From: Monarcha castaneiventris obscurior
Lineage: Eukaryota > Chordata > Aves > Passeriformes > Monarchidae
Direction: 5' to 3'
DNA length: 64,000 nucleotides
Assembly (NCBI GenBank): GCA_026261815.1
Contig: JAMPIT010000894.1
Span: 53,941,147-54,005,146, forward strand
Shown here: piece after piece, positions 1 to 12,900 of the stretch
How the letters are laid out: the number at the start of each line of letters is the position of its first letter
Position numbering within the stretch: position 1 is the first letter of the stretch
The notes under the pieces: model-generated
Databases searched by the model: none
The model's input: only the letters and a program-made list of their open reading frames with translations
Told to the model about the DNA's origin: nothing
Program-made: the position numbers and the translations under genes

Positions 1-2282
1 AGTTGATTTTTCAGTGAATGGGGGATTCATTTCAATTTACATGCAGGGCCCTTTTTTACATAAAGCAAGTACAGTCCTGAATTATTCATGTTTTTTTCAT
101 TTTTTTCAGTGGTTGGTTAACCTGGAAGGAAAGAAACTGGAGTTTATTCTACAGGCACTCCCTCTTTATTGCCAGAATGGGAACATTTTTCTGATAATTA
201 TAGTTTTACTAATTACACTTATTTGTTTAATCCTCATAAGAAGAATATTATTTCAGTCTAGTTTGCTGTTTGACACTGCAGCTAAATTATGAATTATAAG
301 CAGGAAAGAGGTCAAGTCTATTTGTGTGATCTTGTCCCTGATTCTCTGTTGAGTTCCTGTGAGGTTCTTCCTGAAAGAAAGCTCAGTCAGTTTTACATAA
401 TTCAAACAGGCTACAGACCTTATACTTGTACAGTGCAGAGATGCACCTTATGGGAAAGATTCTAGGATTTCTAGCCCTACTACTTCTTGCAGCTTGCTAT
501 CACAGTTTGTTTGATTTTATTGCTTTGTTAGTAAAATCCTAATGTCTTTCTGTCAAGTTAATTCTCACTGGCAAATGTAGAGGACTGCTTTATTTTGTTC
601 TGCTTAGAGACAGTGTTTTCTTTTTTAAACTAAGAATGGGCTTGTTCTTTCTTCACAGAGAATAAAGAAACAGATCCAAAATGCTTCTAAAGGATGCAAT
701 CTCTTTGTTGGTTTAAGCAGACCTTGATCAGGCTTTCTGCTAGAAAACTTCAGAATTTGAATACACCAGCAAAGTACTAATCCCAGTTCTAGATTGTCAT
801 TGGATTCCCATTCTCTTCCTAGGTGAGTTAACTTGTTTTACTCACAACATACAGAAGGTCGAGCAAAATCCCTTTAACCACTTTAAGTTTGTATACAGTT
901 CTGGTTTATTTGAGTTTTTTAATGTGTGTAAAATCAGAATGTTTGGCAGTGAGTGAGGAAAAGGGAAAATAATTATACAATGTCATGACTAACTGTGTAA
1001 AGTTCAGTGAATCTTAAAAATTCTTAAACATGCTAAACTGAAGATACCCAACAAAGAATTTATATGGAGTAAAAATCATCATTTAACAGATATGTAAAGG
1101 CAGGAAAAGTTCCATTCATGTAACCATTCAGGCTGTTTCTCAAGAAGCTTGAATTCATCCACTGGTTGATATCACATCAGGTAGGCAGACTCCTATTTTC
1201 TCACTGAGAAATAGCCCTCTTAAGGAAACTGGCTGAATCACCTCATGGTTGCTTGCTTTTTGCCAATCATAATTCGTGTCTTCCCATTGGGTTGGGTATG
1301 GCAGTTATCTAATTGTCTATTTCAAAATGGAGTGTATTTATTATGTTAAGGGATTGGCATTTGGGAACGTTATCCCTTCTCTTTTTTCATAAATGATTTA
1401 TCAACTCTCTTATTGCTTGCATGTTCATTATTGTGCTTCCCAAAAGATTTTTCTAGAGTCCTCTTTTGAAAGGAAGAAGATGAACAAAGCTTGGTATTTG
1501 ACCAGTAATTTACTTATATCTCTTAAGCAACATTTTTTAGGTGCTGAAACTTCCTTAATAGTTCCAGAGGGAAAACAAAGAGGTTAGGGCTTGTGTCTTT
1601 GGGTCCTAATTTGTTACAGCTTCCAAGGTAGTCCTATAGTTTATCCCATTTTACCTTCTACATGGTTGTTATACCTATACTTTTGTGATTGCAAGAATAT
1701 ACTGATGTCCTTGGATCTTTCTGCAGACAGAGAGACTTCTGAGTGTGTGAAGTATTACAGAACTACTCAGAAGAGAGTTGCCATTTTCTCAAGATCTATC
1801 AAGTGATGTACTTACTCTACCAAGTGCTTCCTACTGGCCCGTATGCCTTCTTGTGGGATAATTCATTGCTTTTTACCAAGAGAAAGCTGAAGCAGTCATT
1901 TGTTAAACCTCCTAGATGGGATTGGTGTCAGAGCAATATTTAACATTTTGGATTGCTCGTCACTCAGATTGGCATGTGCCACCTCTCCTCACATAAACCA
2001 GGCTGAAAGCTGTGCTGAGTGTGCTGTCAGAATGGCACAGTCTCTCTGTGATGGCTTTGTCTGTGATGCTGAGAGCTGGGAGAAGGGCTGCAGGTCCCTT
2101 GGGCTCTTTTGGGTATCAGTTTGCATTGTGCCTGCACAATTTACTTGTGGATAAAGATACAGGGTGGATGTGGGGGGCCTGGAACCATCATGGAGTGCAG
2201 CACATCAACCCCCACCCCTCCTCTGCACCTCACTAATTGATAATGTAAACACACCTGATGTCCTGGAATTTCTAGAAGGTGT
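1..2282. other. unique A+T-rich non-coding sequence
   Basis: No coding sequence or repeat family is recognised. Short open frames occur on both strands but look like chance. The stretch holds a candidate non-coding exon or recursive splice site at 659-822, listed separately. The part around 2000-2240 is somewhat richer in G+C but has no recognisable protein match. Confidence 0.6.
659..822 (+). other. candidate non-coding exon ending at a strict splice donor
   Basis: The segment is preceded by a pyrimidine-rich acceptor (TTCTTTCTTCACAG, ending at 658) and followed by a consensus donor (GTGAGT at 823-828), giving 164 bp. All three frames contain stops, so it could only be an untranslated or lncRNA exon. 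Its last bases are themselves a second acceptor (TTCTCTTCCTAG) directly abutting the donor, with a branch-point-like TACTAAT at 775-781. A zero-length recursive splice site is therefore the alternative reading. This is inference from motifs only. Confidence 0.25.
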
Positions 2283-2365
2283 TAATTTCAGAATATAGAG
2301 TCATGGGATCATTAAGTTGGAAAAGACCTCCAAAATCATCAAGTCCGAGTCCAACCTACGTGAAC
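2283..2365 (-). mobile_element. old CR1 LINE 3'-end fragment
   Basis: The block ATAGAGTCATGGGATCATTAAG followed by TTGGAAAAGACCTCCAAAAT and TCATCAAGTCCGAGTCCAACC is the reverse complement of the CR1 3' UTR end. The 3' end lies on the left, so the element is on the minus strand. It is diverged and truncated after about 80 bp. Assignment rests on remembered features of the CR1 consensus. Confidence 0.65.
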
Positions 2366-5300
2366 AAAAGCATCTTCTTAAAATGGATTGTAATGGAAAA
2401 AATCCTTAATTTAAATTATACATACTTCATTTCTGCTTTTCATATTGCAGCTGAATTACTTTAGGACTTTGAATGCTGTAAATGTACACGTTTTCTTCCA
2501 AGATCTTGAAGTGAAAGAAACCAGCCTCATATCCACAGTAATACCCTTTGGGACAGATAAGGGAAAAAGACCTGTTATCTTTTCTACACTGTGGTCACCG
2601 TAATCAATAGGACACAGTTTTGAGACACCCCATAGGAAAATCTTTGCTCTTCTAGGTGATGGAGCTTTATTCCTCAGGTGGGTCAATGCACTCACATCTG
2701 CTTCCAGAGCATGGGACACGGATGTGCATCTTTCCTCCATTCATTTTGATTAAAATACTCTTATAATGAATAAGCAAAATACTTTTTTGGCATTGTCTCA
2801 TATTCCTACATTACAATTTCTTCCTTTTTTTTTTTTTATTTGTCTCTAATGTTTTCCCCAATCCTGCCACATTTTATTCCATTTTGTTGTTCTCATCATC
2901 TCTTCTCAGCTCATCTCCATCAAGTCATCATATAATCTTTCTCCCTCTTCCCTGGTACTCTTCCTCTCTTTCTTCTGTGCTTGTTCTTTTTCTGTCTTCT
3001 GGTTAAAGTAGGGAGAAACTTGTACTTCCTGGATGTGGCTCACTGTGAATTTTAAGTTGATAATGTTCTTTCAACACCATACCAGATCTAGATGTGCCAA
3101 CTTTTTCCTTGCAGTCAGGATTATGAGCGCTGCAGAAGCTTCAAAAGAAAGTTGACACCCAAGCATTATTAAAAATAACTCACCTACTGGATCACCTCTC
3201 AGGAGAGATGATACTAAAAGTAATGCAGACAACTAATTTGTGCAAGAAAGGTAAAAGATCCAAGAGAATTAAATTAATAGCATCATTAAAAATATAAAAT
3301 TCTGCTTCAGTGCCTTTAATTTGTAAAGAAAGCAGGTTAATGATGGTGTAGGCAAAGGGTTAGATATAATTGGTTTCTATTTTAATTAGAAACCTCACAA
3401 TGAGTAGAAAGCCATAGAAAGACACCAGATCAGAACAGCTCAGAATATTCATGCTTTGCTTATTCACAGAACAGGAACATCATGACAGAGGAGCTTTCTG
3501 GTTTTTATGTCCTTGGCATCCTTTGACAAGAGTCTTAAGAAGCCACTTGTTTCCCACATTTGCCCAGGAACAAATTGTATCTGTGAAAGAAACAGCATAA
3601 TTTCTGAGATGGGCTTTAGAGGCCTAATTCTCAGACAATTCTGGATTGCTGCCTTTTCATGGCATCCTATTCTGTGTACTTCAAGACATTTCTAGTGGCT
3701 TCTCTGCTGGTAAATTTGCCTTATATCTTACTACCAGTCAGAGCTGGTTAGCAAAAGTAAACATAGGAGAACCCAGTGATGTTTTACGTTTAAACCTCTT
3801 TCTGTAAATCTATATGATTTGGGAATTTCTGTATTAAAGTATGGTTTATTTAATGTTTCTAGGATTTAAACTCTGCCTTGTATTTTTATAGCACCCTTGA
3901 ATAACAGCACAATGATGTTATCCCAGAGATTTGGGATCTAGTCACAGCAAAAACTTCATAAGCCCTGGGCTTATGCTCTTTAAAAAAAAAATAAAAAATT
4001 TATATATATATTTGTGCAGCAGGAGCCAGAACTTATGTTTTAGTCGTTACCCCATCTCTATTATTTTAGAGTTCCCATAGCTTTGCTCATCTGCTGAGCT
4101 ACATCCAGGAGAGAGAAACAAACAGTAGCCTGTTATAATGTGAACAAATATCAGAGGAAGGAAAGATTAAGTCTGCTTCTAATCTTTTATACTGATCATG
4201 CTTTCTATCAAAGCTGTTGAAAGAGGACGTTCCTGATGATACTGGTTTGATTACCAGGTTATTACTGGGATTATATATGGCTCTCTGAGGCTTCTGCAGC
4301 TACAGCAAGCTGGGTGGACAACTGGGCTTTTATCAGACATAAATGTTTGTGCCTGTGTGCCAGGCACATGGATGGAGGTATGGAAAAAAAAAATTCTTTA
4401 AGTAAATGCATTTCAAGGCCATTCTAGTAATACACTATTACCAAATAAAGTTTTAATCCACAAGACTGAAACCAAAGCTTTTTAAGAATTCTCCTATAAA
4501 TCTCTCAGAAAAAGATATTGAAGCCACGGAGAAGAAGGTTAAATACACACAGTAGTAATCTATTAAATCACAGCATCTGCTGTATTTGAAAAATAAGCTA
4601 CTCTAAAATTGAGTAACATTCTAAAAAATTCTGTCAAAATGTTTTCACTTGGCTATATGTACAAATTCTTGCAGAAAGGTTCATATAATTGAGTTCAGTA
4701 TTTCAAAGGGCATTTTAAACCTTTAAATGTGTATCTTCTGCTTTTAGTCATATTTAAGAATTGGTGGGAAGAAATGTGTATTTGTTTGTATAGTTTGCTG
4801 TAATACCAAGGAATTTGGATTTAACATTGATGTACTTTGCTGAATCAAATCTTTTAAAGCAGTTTATATTTTCTAAAATGTCAGCAAGTGCTGGCTTTGT
4901 GCTGATGAAAGCTAGGTTCTTGATTAACAGTTTTTAAGAACAGAAACTCTTACCATTTCCCCATGGCTTTCTTGAGGTATAAAGTTGGTTCTAACATGTT
5001 ATAACTGCAGCACAAGAGCAGAGGTTTTTGGTTGTTTTTTTTTTTTTTTTGATGCACTTGTTTTTTAGTACTTGTAAGATGACCAGTTTCCATTCAATAA
5101 AACTGGCTATTACTGTGCAGGGAAAATAAATATCCAGAAGTATTTAGGCACATATGAGTAGGGTTACTTACAGATTGTAAACACAGAGCATCTGGTCCAA
5201 GTGTCCTCTTGTTCTTCACCTGTCTTGAAAATGGATTTTTCCATACCCACAGTGCATCAGCATCCCCAGTATCTAATTAGTGTTCTCCATCTTTCCTGCT

Positions 5301-6583
5301 TCTTTTTCTGGGCATACATTCAAATATTTGTAGCTTAAGTTCATTTTTTTAATGACTGCTAGGAGGTAGACCTGAGAGTTTGAACTTTTGTATAAACATC
5401 TGCTTCATAAACTCTTGGGAAATTAGTCCATTATAAAAGCTTTTGTTATTGCTGAGATGTGGTTTAATGTTGCTTTTGAATGTTTTAAGAAGTATTTCTG
5501 CATTAGATATGCATTGGAGTAACATTGACAAGATTCTATATAGTCAATCACCTATAGAATATGTTCCAATTCTTATCACATGCTTAGAATTTATTGCAGA
5601 ATAAAACTATCTTAATGGTTTAGTTTTTCTCTGTATACTGTATCTGTGACAAGAAATAAAAATCCTTAAAATTGTTTAGATGAGCATACTCTGGGATGTA
5701 AAGGAACTGCCTGCACTGAAAGCTAAGCTGATTCCTATTGTTTGAAACATCTTTTTTTTCCTATGCTGCAGAGGTTCAAAGGTGTTTGTTTATACAGGGC
5801 AGTTATTGTGGATGAGCCTGTCTCCTGAAATTCTTGATATCTTTCCCTGCCCTACAGAAATGGAAGTTTTCTTCCCTTTCACATTACACCTACCAGCCTG
5901 CAGGCAAGTGGTGTCTCGATGAGTTGTTTCTCCAGCTGTGTAGTCAATGTTGCCTGTGCCAAATTGTGTGAGAGGAGAGGGCAGTGAGGGCAATCTAAAA
6001 CTTGTGGGGAGTCAGGAGAAAGATTTCTGCCTTCCCCCCGCCTCCACAATGAGCTATGTGACACTTCACCACCGTTGAAGGAATGCTGACTGCTGGAAGT
6101 TGCTTCCTAGGGCTGTTTTCTTTTTCCAAAAGCACCCCGTGGTTTGAGGAACTTGCTGTGTTGTTGAGGTAGACAGTGAGGACAGTCTCAGGGGACAGTG
6201 GAATTCAGGCTTTTCAGTGTCCTGTACAGGTACCAGAGCCAGCTCAGAGCTGCCTTTGATGCTGATTACAGTCACTGTATCAGAGTTTGAGCTATCGACT
6301 CTTAAAGAGAAGCTCTCTTTGGATGTCATGGTTGTTGGCTCTTCTGCTTCCAAAACCTGGACTGGTATTTTGGAGACATGCCAGGCAATCTGGGGACTTT
6401 GACTGTTGGATTTGGGTGATTTAGTAGGAACAGTGAGAAGTTCTGCTGTCGCCCTTATGCATTCCAGTCCTTGCCAGAAGTTGCTGCCCCAGAGAGGAGC
6501 TGTGTGCCAGCTCTTCTGCCACTCTCATTCACAGCATTTCAGCTGTGGGCACTAATGTGCAGCGAAATATTGCAGTCTGGTGG
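2366..6583. other. unique A+T-rich non-coding sequence with simple tracts
   Basis: No gene is recognised. A pyrimidine-rich stretch lies at about 2820-3000, an A-run followed by a short TA repeat at about 3981-4012, and a run of 16 T at 5035-5050. Minus-strand open frames of up to 95 codons around 5.8-6.35 kb show no family motif or paired splice signals and are treated as chance. Confidence 0.6.
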
Positions 6584-6621
6584 GTTAATAAGGAATAAGA
6601 GAGTTAATAAGGAATAAGAGA
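6584..6621. repeat. perfect 19-bp tandem duplication
   Basis: The unit GTTAATAAGGAATAAGAGA occurs twice with no mismatch, at 6584-6602 and 6603-6621. It is followed by purine-rich sequence. Lack of divergence points to a recent slippage or duplication event. Confidence 0.95.
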
Positions 6622-9600
6622 AAGAAAGTGAGGTGAAAGAGACAAAGGATTAGAGCAGGACAGAAAATGGAATGCAGATAAGGACGAATGTTGATGTTGG
6701 CAAAGAGGCGATGTAATTGCATTTTGATAAGTGACATTTATGGGTTATGAAATACCTGCAGAAAATCTCGAGGAAATAATTGAACCAGACATCTCTCCAT
6801 TCTGGTGATCTGTGAGACTAAGATCCAATACTCCATGGTTTATGCAAAAAATAAGTTTCTGCTTCATTTTATAATACAGATCTAATGATGAGCTGACTCT
6901 CCAATTACACCACACGCACTTTTGATATATAGTTTTACAGATGGAGAGATTTTTATTCTGCATTTATGATTTCTACAAGCTTTGGATTTCCTGTTCTTGT
7001 CCCTAATTCTTGTTGTTTCTTTACCCCATAGAGACTAATTCCTTCTTAAATGAGATACAAGATCCCCAAAAACCCACATATGATTAGTTCTTCAGAGAGG
7101 CTGAAAGAAGTACAAGATAAATGAAAAAAATTCTTTATGCAAGCAAGTAACAGCCAGACTTAAATTAAGAATTGGAAATGATTTTCTGGAAAAATGCTCT
7201 GAGCTGTTGACAGTCTGGAGCTCCTTGCTCATGGCCAGTAATGGCAGCAGAATTTTAAGAATAATTAACATGAATGAAATGAAGAAAGTCCCCAACCAAT
7301 CACCAGAAAAACAAAAAAGGAAAAGCATGTGTGCCTTTTCCATATGCATTATTTCAGACACATTTATTTTCATGGTATAACATTTCCATTTTATTTCATG
7401 GTAACATGAATTCTCCTTGCTTCCTCTCCTAATAATTTATAGTGTATACTGAAGTTAGAATTGTTTTTTAATGTCGCTTGACAAATATTATAGATTTGAA
7501 TGAGAATCAAATGCAATTATTGTTGAATTCAGTATGAGGTAAGAGATAACATGTTATAATCCATGCTTAACTGATGACACAAAGCTGACTTTTTTCAACG
7601 CTGATTGTAGCTGACCAGGGCTGGTTGGTCAAAAGGAGCAATGTTTCACACCATTTTTGAGAATTGGGATCTATTCCTTATTTTCTAAGGGACAGAGGTG
7701 GCAACAAAGCAATAGTTCTGGAATACTGCCCTATGTGCATTAGATCTATGCAAGGGACATACAGAGCAATGGAAAAACTTCTATGTAAGCCCTGAATTTA
7801 TTTCCTGTGTTTGCAGCCATTCCTGGTTTCTGGGATCCATTTAAAACCAGTATATATCTTCACCTTCCTGTTGTTTTAAGAAATGCTTCTGTCCAATTCT
7901 CTCTATATAACATGGAAAGAGTGCATTTCCCTCACAGTCATAACAGCAGGGAGTCACTCCCATGGCTGTTCTTGTTAGGGTGTGCAGCATTATTTTGGAA
8001 ACGTAGATGAGCCATCTGGTTACAAATGATTATGTTGATACTGATGGAAAATGTCTTTTCTGAGACAGATTATGCCTTCTTTTTCTACCCCCATTAATGT
8101 CCCCTCAGTAATCCTTTTGTGTACTTTCATGGTATTACTCTAATCAGGAATCTTTCATTTTGTTCCTGAGAAATGAAAGCACTACTGAGAAATGAAAGCA
8201 TTCAAATTTGATGTGGCAGATTAGTTACCTGCATATTGTTTGGATCTTAACTTATATCCCACAGGGCTGTCTGAACTCTGAGGATAATACAGGGAAGAAA
8301 ATGTAGGTGCATGAGTGCACATCTAGAGGAGTAAGTGCTGTTATTTGCCACTGCTTGCTGTAATTCAATATATATTATTCAGAGACATTATTTATGTTTA
8401 AACCTTGCTGATCATGTAAATGGGGTTGCTTTTTCACTGAAGAATGCAGTTTATTCATATCTGTTCTGAAGTTTTCTTCTCAAATGAAATTCCTAATAAT
8501 TCTAAGTTATGTTTTATGTTTTTCCCTAAGCTCTTTAAAATGGATCTATTTCTGCTCTACGATCAGATCCATAGAATGGCATATAACTGAATCAGTTTAT
8601 ACCTTTCCAGAGGTATATATAGCTTTTTATGTGTTTTTTCCTTTTATATAACTTTTATATACTTTTTTTATATACCTGGTCCTTATGCACTTCTGAGAAA
8701 CCGAGTATCAGCTTCTTATTTCTTTCATATATCACTGTAGATCAGTCAGTGCTTGTTTGTAGCCAAACCCATGGGTTTAGTTTTGTTTTCAGATTTTTTC
8801 AGTTTGGATTTTAGAAGTATGTAGGGCTTAGCAAATAATACCTGCTTTCACATATATTAAAAGTTTAACAGCAGTGAGGAAAAAAAGGATAAAGGCAATA
8901 TATAAACTTTGTAAGATGAATTGTAACAATGAAAAAAATAATTTATTTGAATGCCATCAGATAGTAAGATAAGAAACAAAGTGAATGGAAGGACTTGTGT
9001 GTCATTACCTAATGATTACACCAAGGTCACAATTGTAGAGGAACAATATAGATTTAAGTAAGTAATATAATTTTTTTATGTTCCTGGTACACATTGCAAA
9101 ATGTCCCTCCTTTGCTGTCCCATTGATGTGGCAGATCTGCACTGGAAACTGGTGCTCCTTTTGAGCAGAATGTCAGGACGGGCAGATGTTGCAGGGCAGA
9201 AGTACAGCCAAGAAGCCTAGATGCTGTTCCTGCTGATTTGCTTCAAAAATGATGTAGAAGGTAGCTACTGTCTATCAAAGCTAGGGGAGAGCTGTGAAGT
9301 TCTGAAGAACTGTAAACATAAATTGGAAAAGATTAGTGTTCTGGCTTTTGAATGGCTGTTCTGTATTTCTCTCACTCATGTGCCCTTGTGATGCTTACTG
9401 ATACTGTAAACGTGAAAAACAGGGAATTGTGGGAAGCTGAAGTTAGGGAACTTACAAAAGGTAGCAATGGTAAAATTTATTGCCATTTCTAAGAGACTGT
9501 GGCTCCTCCTCCTTGTGGCAAAAACAGAAAACAAATGCGGGTTGTGCCCTTTTTTGTTCTCATTTTTTTGACATGAACAACACAAGCTGTTTTCATTCTC

Positions 9601-9730
9601 ACTTTCTAAACATGTACTACTTCGTATTTAAAAGAAAAAACTCATCTGTCTGTCCTTCAAACTGCTAAACTACTCAGTAAAGGCAAGACAGGCGTGGGAA
9701 AGCTGCTTAGATTTAAATATATTCTTGAAG
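6622..9730. other. unique non-coding sequence
   Basis: No gene or recognised transposon. A 16-bp direct repeat (CTGAGAAATGAAAGCA) occurs at 8166-8181 and 8185-8200 with a 19-bp period. T-rich and TATA-containing sequence around 8600-8680 is low complexity and not a credible promoter. Confidence 0.6.
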
Positions 9731-9911
9731 GAAAAGCTGAAGAAATCTGGGACTAGGAAGCTGACTAAAGGAGAGTAGCACTTAGTTAAGTACTCATATG
9801 GCTCCCACAGATGATTAAAAAGAAAAGCTGAAGAAATCTGGGACTAGGAAGCGACTGAAGGAGAGTAGCACTTAGTTTAGTACTCATATGGCTCCCACAG
9901 ATGATTAAAAA
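9731..9911. repeat. 91-bp tandem duplication, two copies
   Basis: Copy 1 is 9731-9821 (91 bp) and copy 2 is 9822-9911 (90 bp). They differ by about three changes: one single-base deletion (AAGCTGACT against AAGCGACT), one A/G and one A/T substitution. Both start GAAAAGCTGAAGAAATCTGG and end GATGATTAAAA-type. About 97 percent identity marks a recent segmental slippage event; no target-site or transposon ends are seen. Confidence 0.95.
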
Positions 9912-12900
9912 GCAGATGGCTTTGTGAGGTAACAGCCTGGGTCCTCTGGGCTTGTGCTGTTAAGCAGAAGTGTCCTGGGAAAGGAAAGGGAAACTGAAGG
10001 CTCTTTTCCCCAGACTGTAACTGCCTGCCACTGAGCCAAGCTCGATTTTATTCAATCTGAGTATTGGCTTGGATTTCTGAGAGGAAGTTTTGGAAGCCTG
10101 CCTCGTTCATCAAAAATAATTTATGATGCTACCACAGAGGCAAGAGGGCTTCTCATTATTGTTTCCTGCATTTTATGATGTTGGCACTCTTCCTGAAATA
10201 ATTTAAGAATTGCAGACATAATAATAATTTTAATTTTATAAAAATAGATCTCATCAGTGAAATCCGTTTTTTATCTAGGTTTCAGTAATGTGCCTCTTCC
10301 TCAGTAAATACAACTTTTTCTGGTCATCAGCTGAAAATAAAGCTTGGAAAAACAGCAATAAGGCAAACTTTAAGTGCTTTAAGCTTAAATGGTAAAATTC
10401 TTTAGAATCACTTACGGCGTGAATAAGGGTGTCAGCATCTTTAAAAGTTGAGCTGAAACTGGAATCTTGGGAGATCAGGGAGTAAGATGCTGAAGATTAC
10501 TGAGTTGGAGATTCAGTGATGGCTGCTGGGGTGATAAAAGGGAGCAATATTTTAATTCTTTCTCCATGTCATTTAAGAAAATAAGGAATCCACTGTTGTG
10601 CCAGACTGAAAGTTCATTGATATGTGCATCTATGACCAAAACTGAAGACTGCAAGAAGAGCAAAGGCTGCAGCAAAACCTTCTCTGACTCCTCTCACTGT
10701 CTTCAGCAGTTTGCCTCATTTATATAGTTTCAGTAATCCGAAGTGGCTTTTCACTTCATGGTTGTGTTCAATCTCATGTAAACCTTGTTCTGGACCTGTA
10801 ATATGCAGCATGATAGCTAAAATTAACAGCACCTTCTGATGGCTCAGGCCATTTTCTGGGGCTGGTGGTGTAAGGGGAAAAGGTTACACTGACATTTGGT
10901 ATTGTGCCCAGCTATACAGACAGAGAACTTGGTGTTCTTCAAAAGATTCAGTAGAAACACGGATCACTCAAAACACTTATTTTGAGATGAGATCACTTCT
11001 GGCATGAGAATCACAGGATCTTTCCATAAATTGCACAATATGAACATTGTGTGTTGACAAGTCTGATGGAGCTCCTTTCATGATTAACAGCAAAGAATAC
11101 AAAACCAAATAAACTTCATAAAATCCTCTGAGAGAAATTTAAAAAATTATCAGGGAATTGTTGCAGACTTTTTTTTTTTTTTTAGATCCATTAAGTTCTG
11201 CTCTGTTTTTAAGTACAGGTTTTATTGAGAATACTAATGTGTTTTAAAGAACTCCTCGGAAGTCCTCAGTTCGAAGTCCACAGTTCATCTGTCACTAAGG
11301 TTGGCTTCCTGTTTGGGTTTGCCATTCTGGCATCTGTAACACAGCCAGAGACAGGGTGTTACTCTAAAAGTATTTGTCTCTCTTGAACTAAATGATAGTG
11401 GGAGCAATTTGGAGATTCTTAGCTCTTGTAAAATTTACTCTGTAATGACACCAAAAAGGAAACCTGGGCAGGCGTTTGTAGATTCCTGGAATTCAAGGAA
11501 TTATCATTCAGTCTCTGTCTCACCTTGTGTATGTTATGACTGCACCCCACTCTTTTTTCCTAGTTAATTTTGCAAAAGAGACTCTTGGAAAGAGAAGCTA
11601 GAAAACACTAAGTCTTGTTAAAAATAGCTATTTGGGCAATCTGACCACCAAAATTAAAGAATAAAGGAGGGAAAATGTAGAAAAACCACATTCAGGGGCA
11701 GTGACATGACCAGTGTGTGAAATAGAAATGAAAGCATTTTAACTGAAATTCCATTTTTGTTTTCTGTTTTCCTGCCTACAGTTTTGAACTTTATCATCAG
11801 AACATGAAACATACTTTACTTCATTCACTCTGTTACTGAGGTAGCCAAGAAGGGTGCCTTTTGAACCAAAAATAGCAAGCAGATTGGGTTTGATATATCA
11901 CTGGTACTAGAATAATTCATTAAAGAGTGAACCTGTTGGCCCCCAGCTATAAATATTATATGGGATTTGCTGAGCATTTTGCTCTGTACCTCATGAAGGT
12001 CAATAGTACTGAATCATTTGTCTCTGACACATGTACAAAGGACACAGATTTCAGAACACAGAGCAGCAAGCATGATCATAGCATAAAAACAAACATCATA
12101 AGCAGGTTCTAAAAGATTGCAATGTAGCTGCAGAAATATCAATAGTTACTTGCAAGAAATGTTGTCATTCCTAGGCTTACCTAGAACCTGAGCAATTACA
12201 GAAATGAAGTCAGTTGTAGTAGCTGTAAATTCTTGTGAATTTTAGATTTTGAATTAGATCTTGCCCTAAACGGACTAGCAACAATTTTTGTGTTCTGCAA
12301 TTGGGTAAATTAATGTTTTCTCCCATCTAATAGTTCAAAACGGCATAATCCCGCTACCATCATTCTCAAGTTAGTTTTGCATGCTGAATTATTCAAGTGT
12401 AGTAGATAAGCTTTCTGTTATCCAGTGAAATACACTGTGGGAATGGGTGGGAATGGCCCTATCAATTTATGAATCAGCTGTGTAGAGTTATAATCTGTGT
12501 TTTGGATTTTCAAGGTCTTTCTGCTCTCTGTACTACTTTCTCATGAGAATTCCCTCAATCAGAAATTCCTTTTCTCATGTCTGAGGCAATAATAAATGTT
12601 TCAGTAGAACTAGATAAGCGGGATAGATTTGTCTGAATCCATATTTGATATGGCACTCTAGATAAGTTTTCATCCATTTTTTCTTTGCTAAAATAATTAA
12701 GCAATTAGATTAAAACAGACTTTCGGGACTTCTTCATAAGAAAAGCCTGATAAGATTAGAAAGCTGGAATTCTGTGGATGCTTTGTGTTTTCTTCTCTAC
12801 CACTTTGAAGATGTTGGTGGTAATTTTTCTTGGTTTCATTTTCTACAACAAAATTCCGTGTTAATTTTAGGATGCGTAGCAGCGTATGCAAACACTGACC

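Noticed and set aside
5790..6402. Overlapping open frames on both strands at about 6 kb
   Set aside because: No motif, no splice pairs and no codon bias; likely chance in a slightly G+C-richer patch.
11265..11282. AGTTCGAAGTCC, like a tRNA B box
   Set aside because: No A box at the right distance and no cloverleaf can be formed with the flanks.
12170..12190. Minus-strand junction TTCTAG/GTAAGC resembling a recursive splice site
   Set aside because: Its pyrimidine tract is short and interrupted and the donor is not strict; kept only as a reminder of the background rate.
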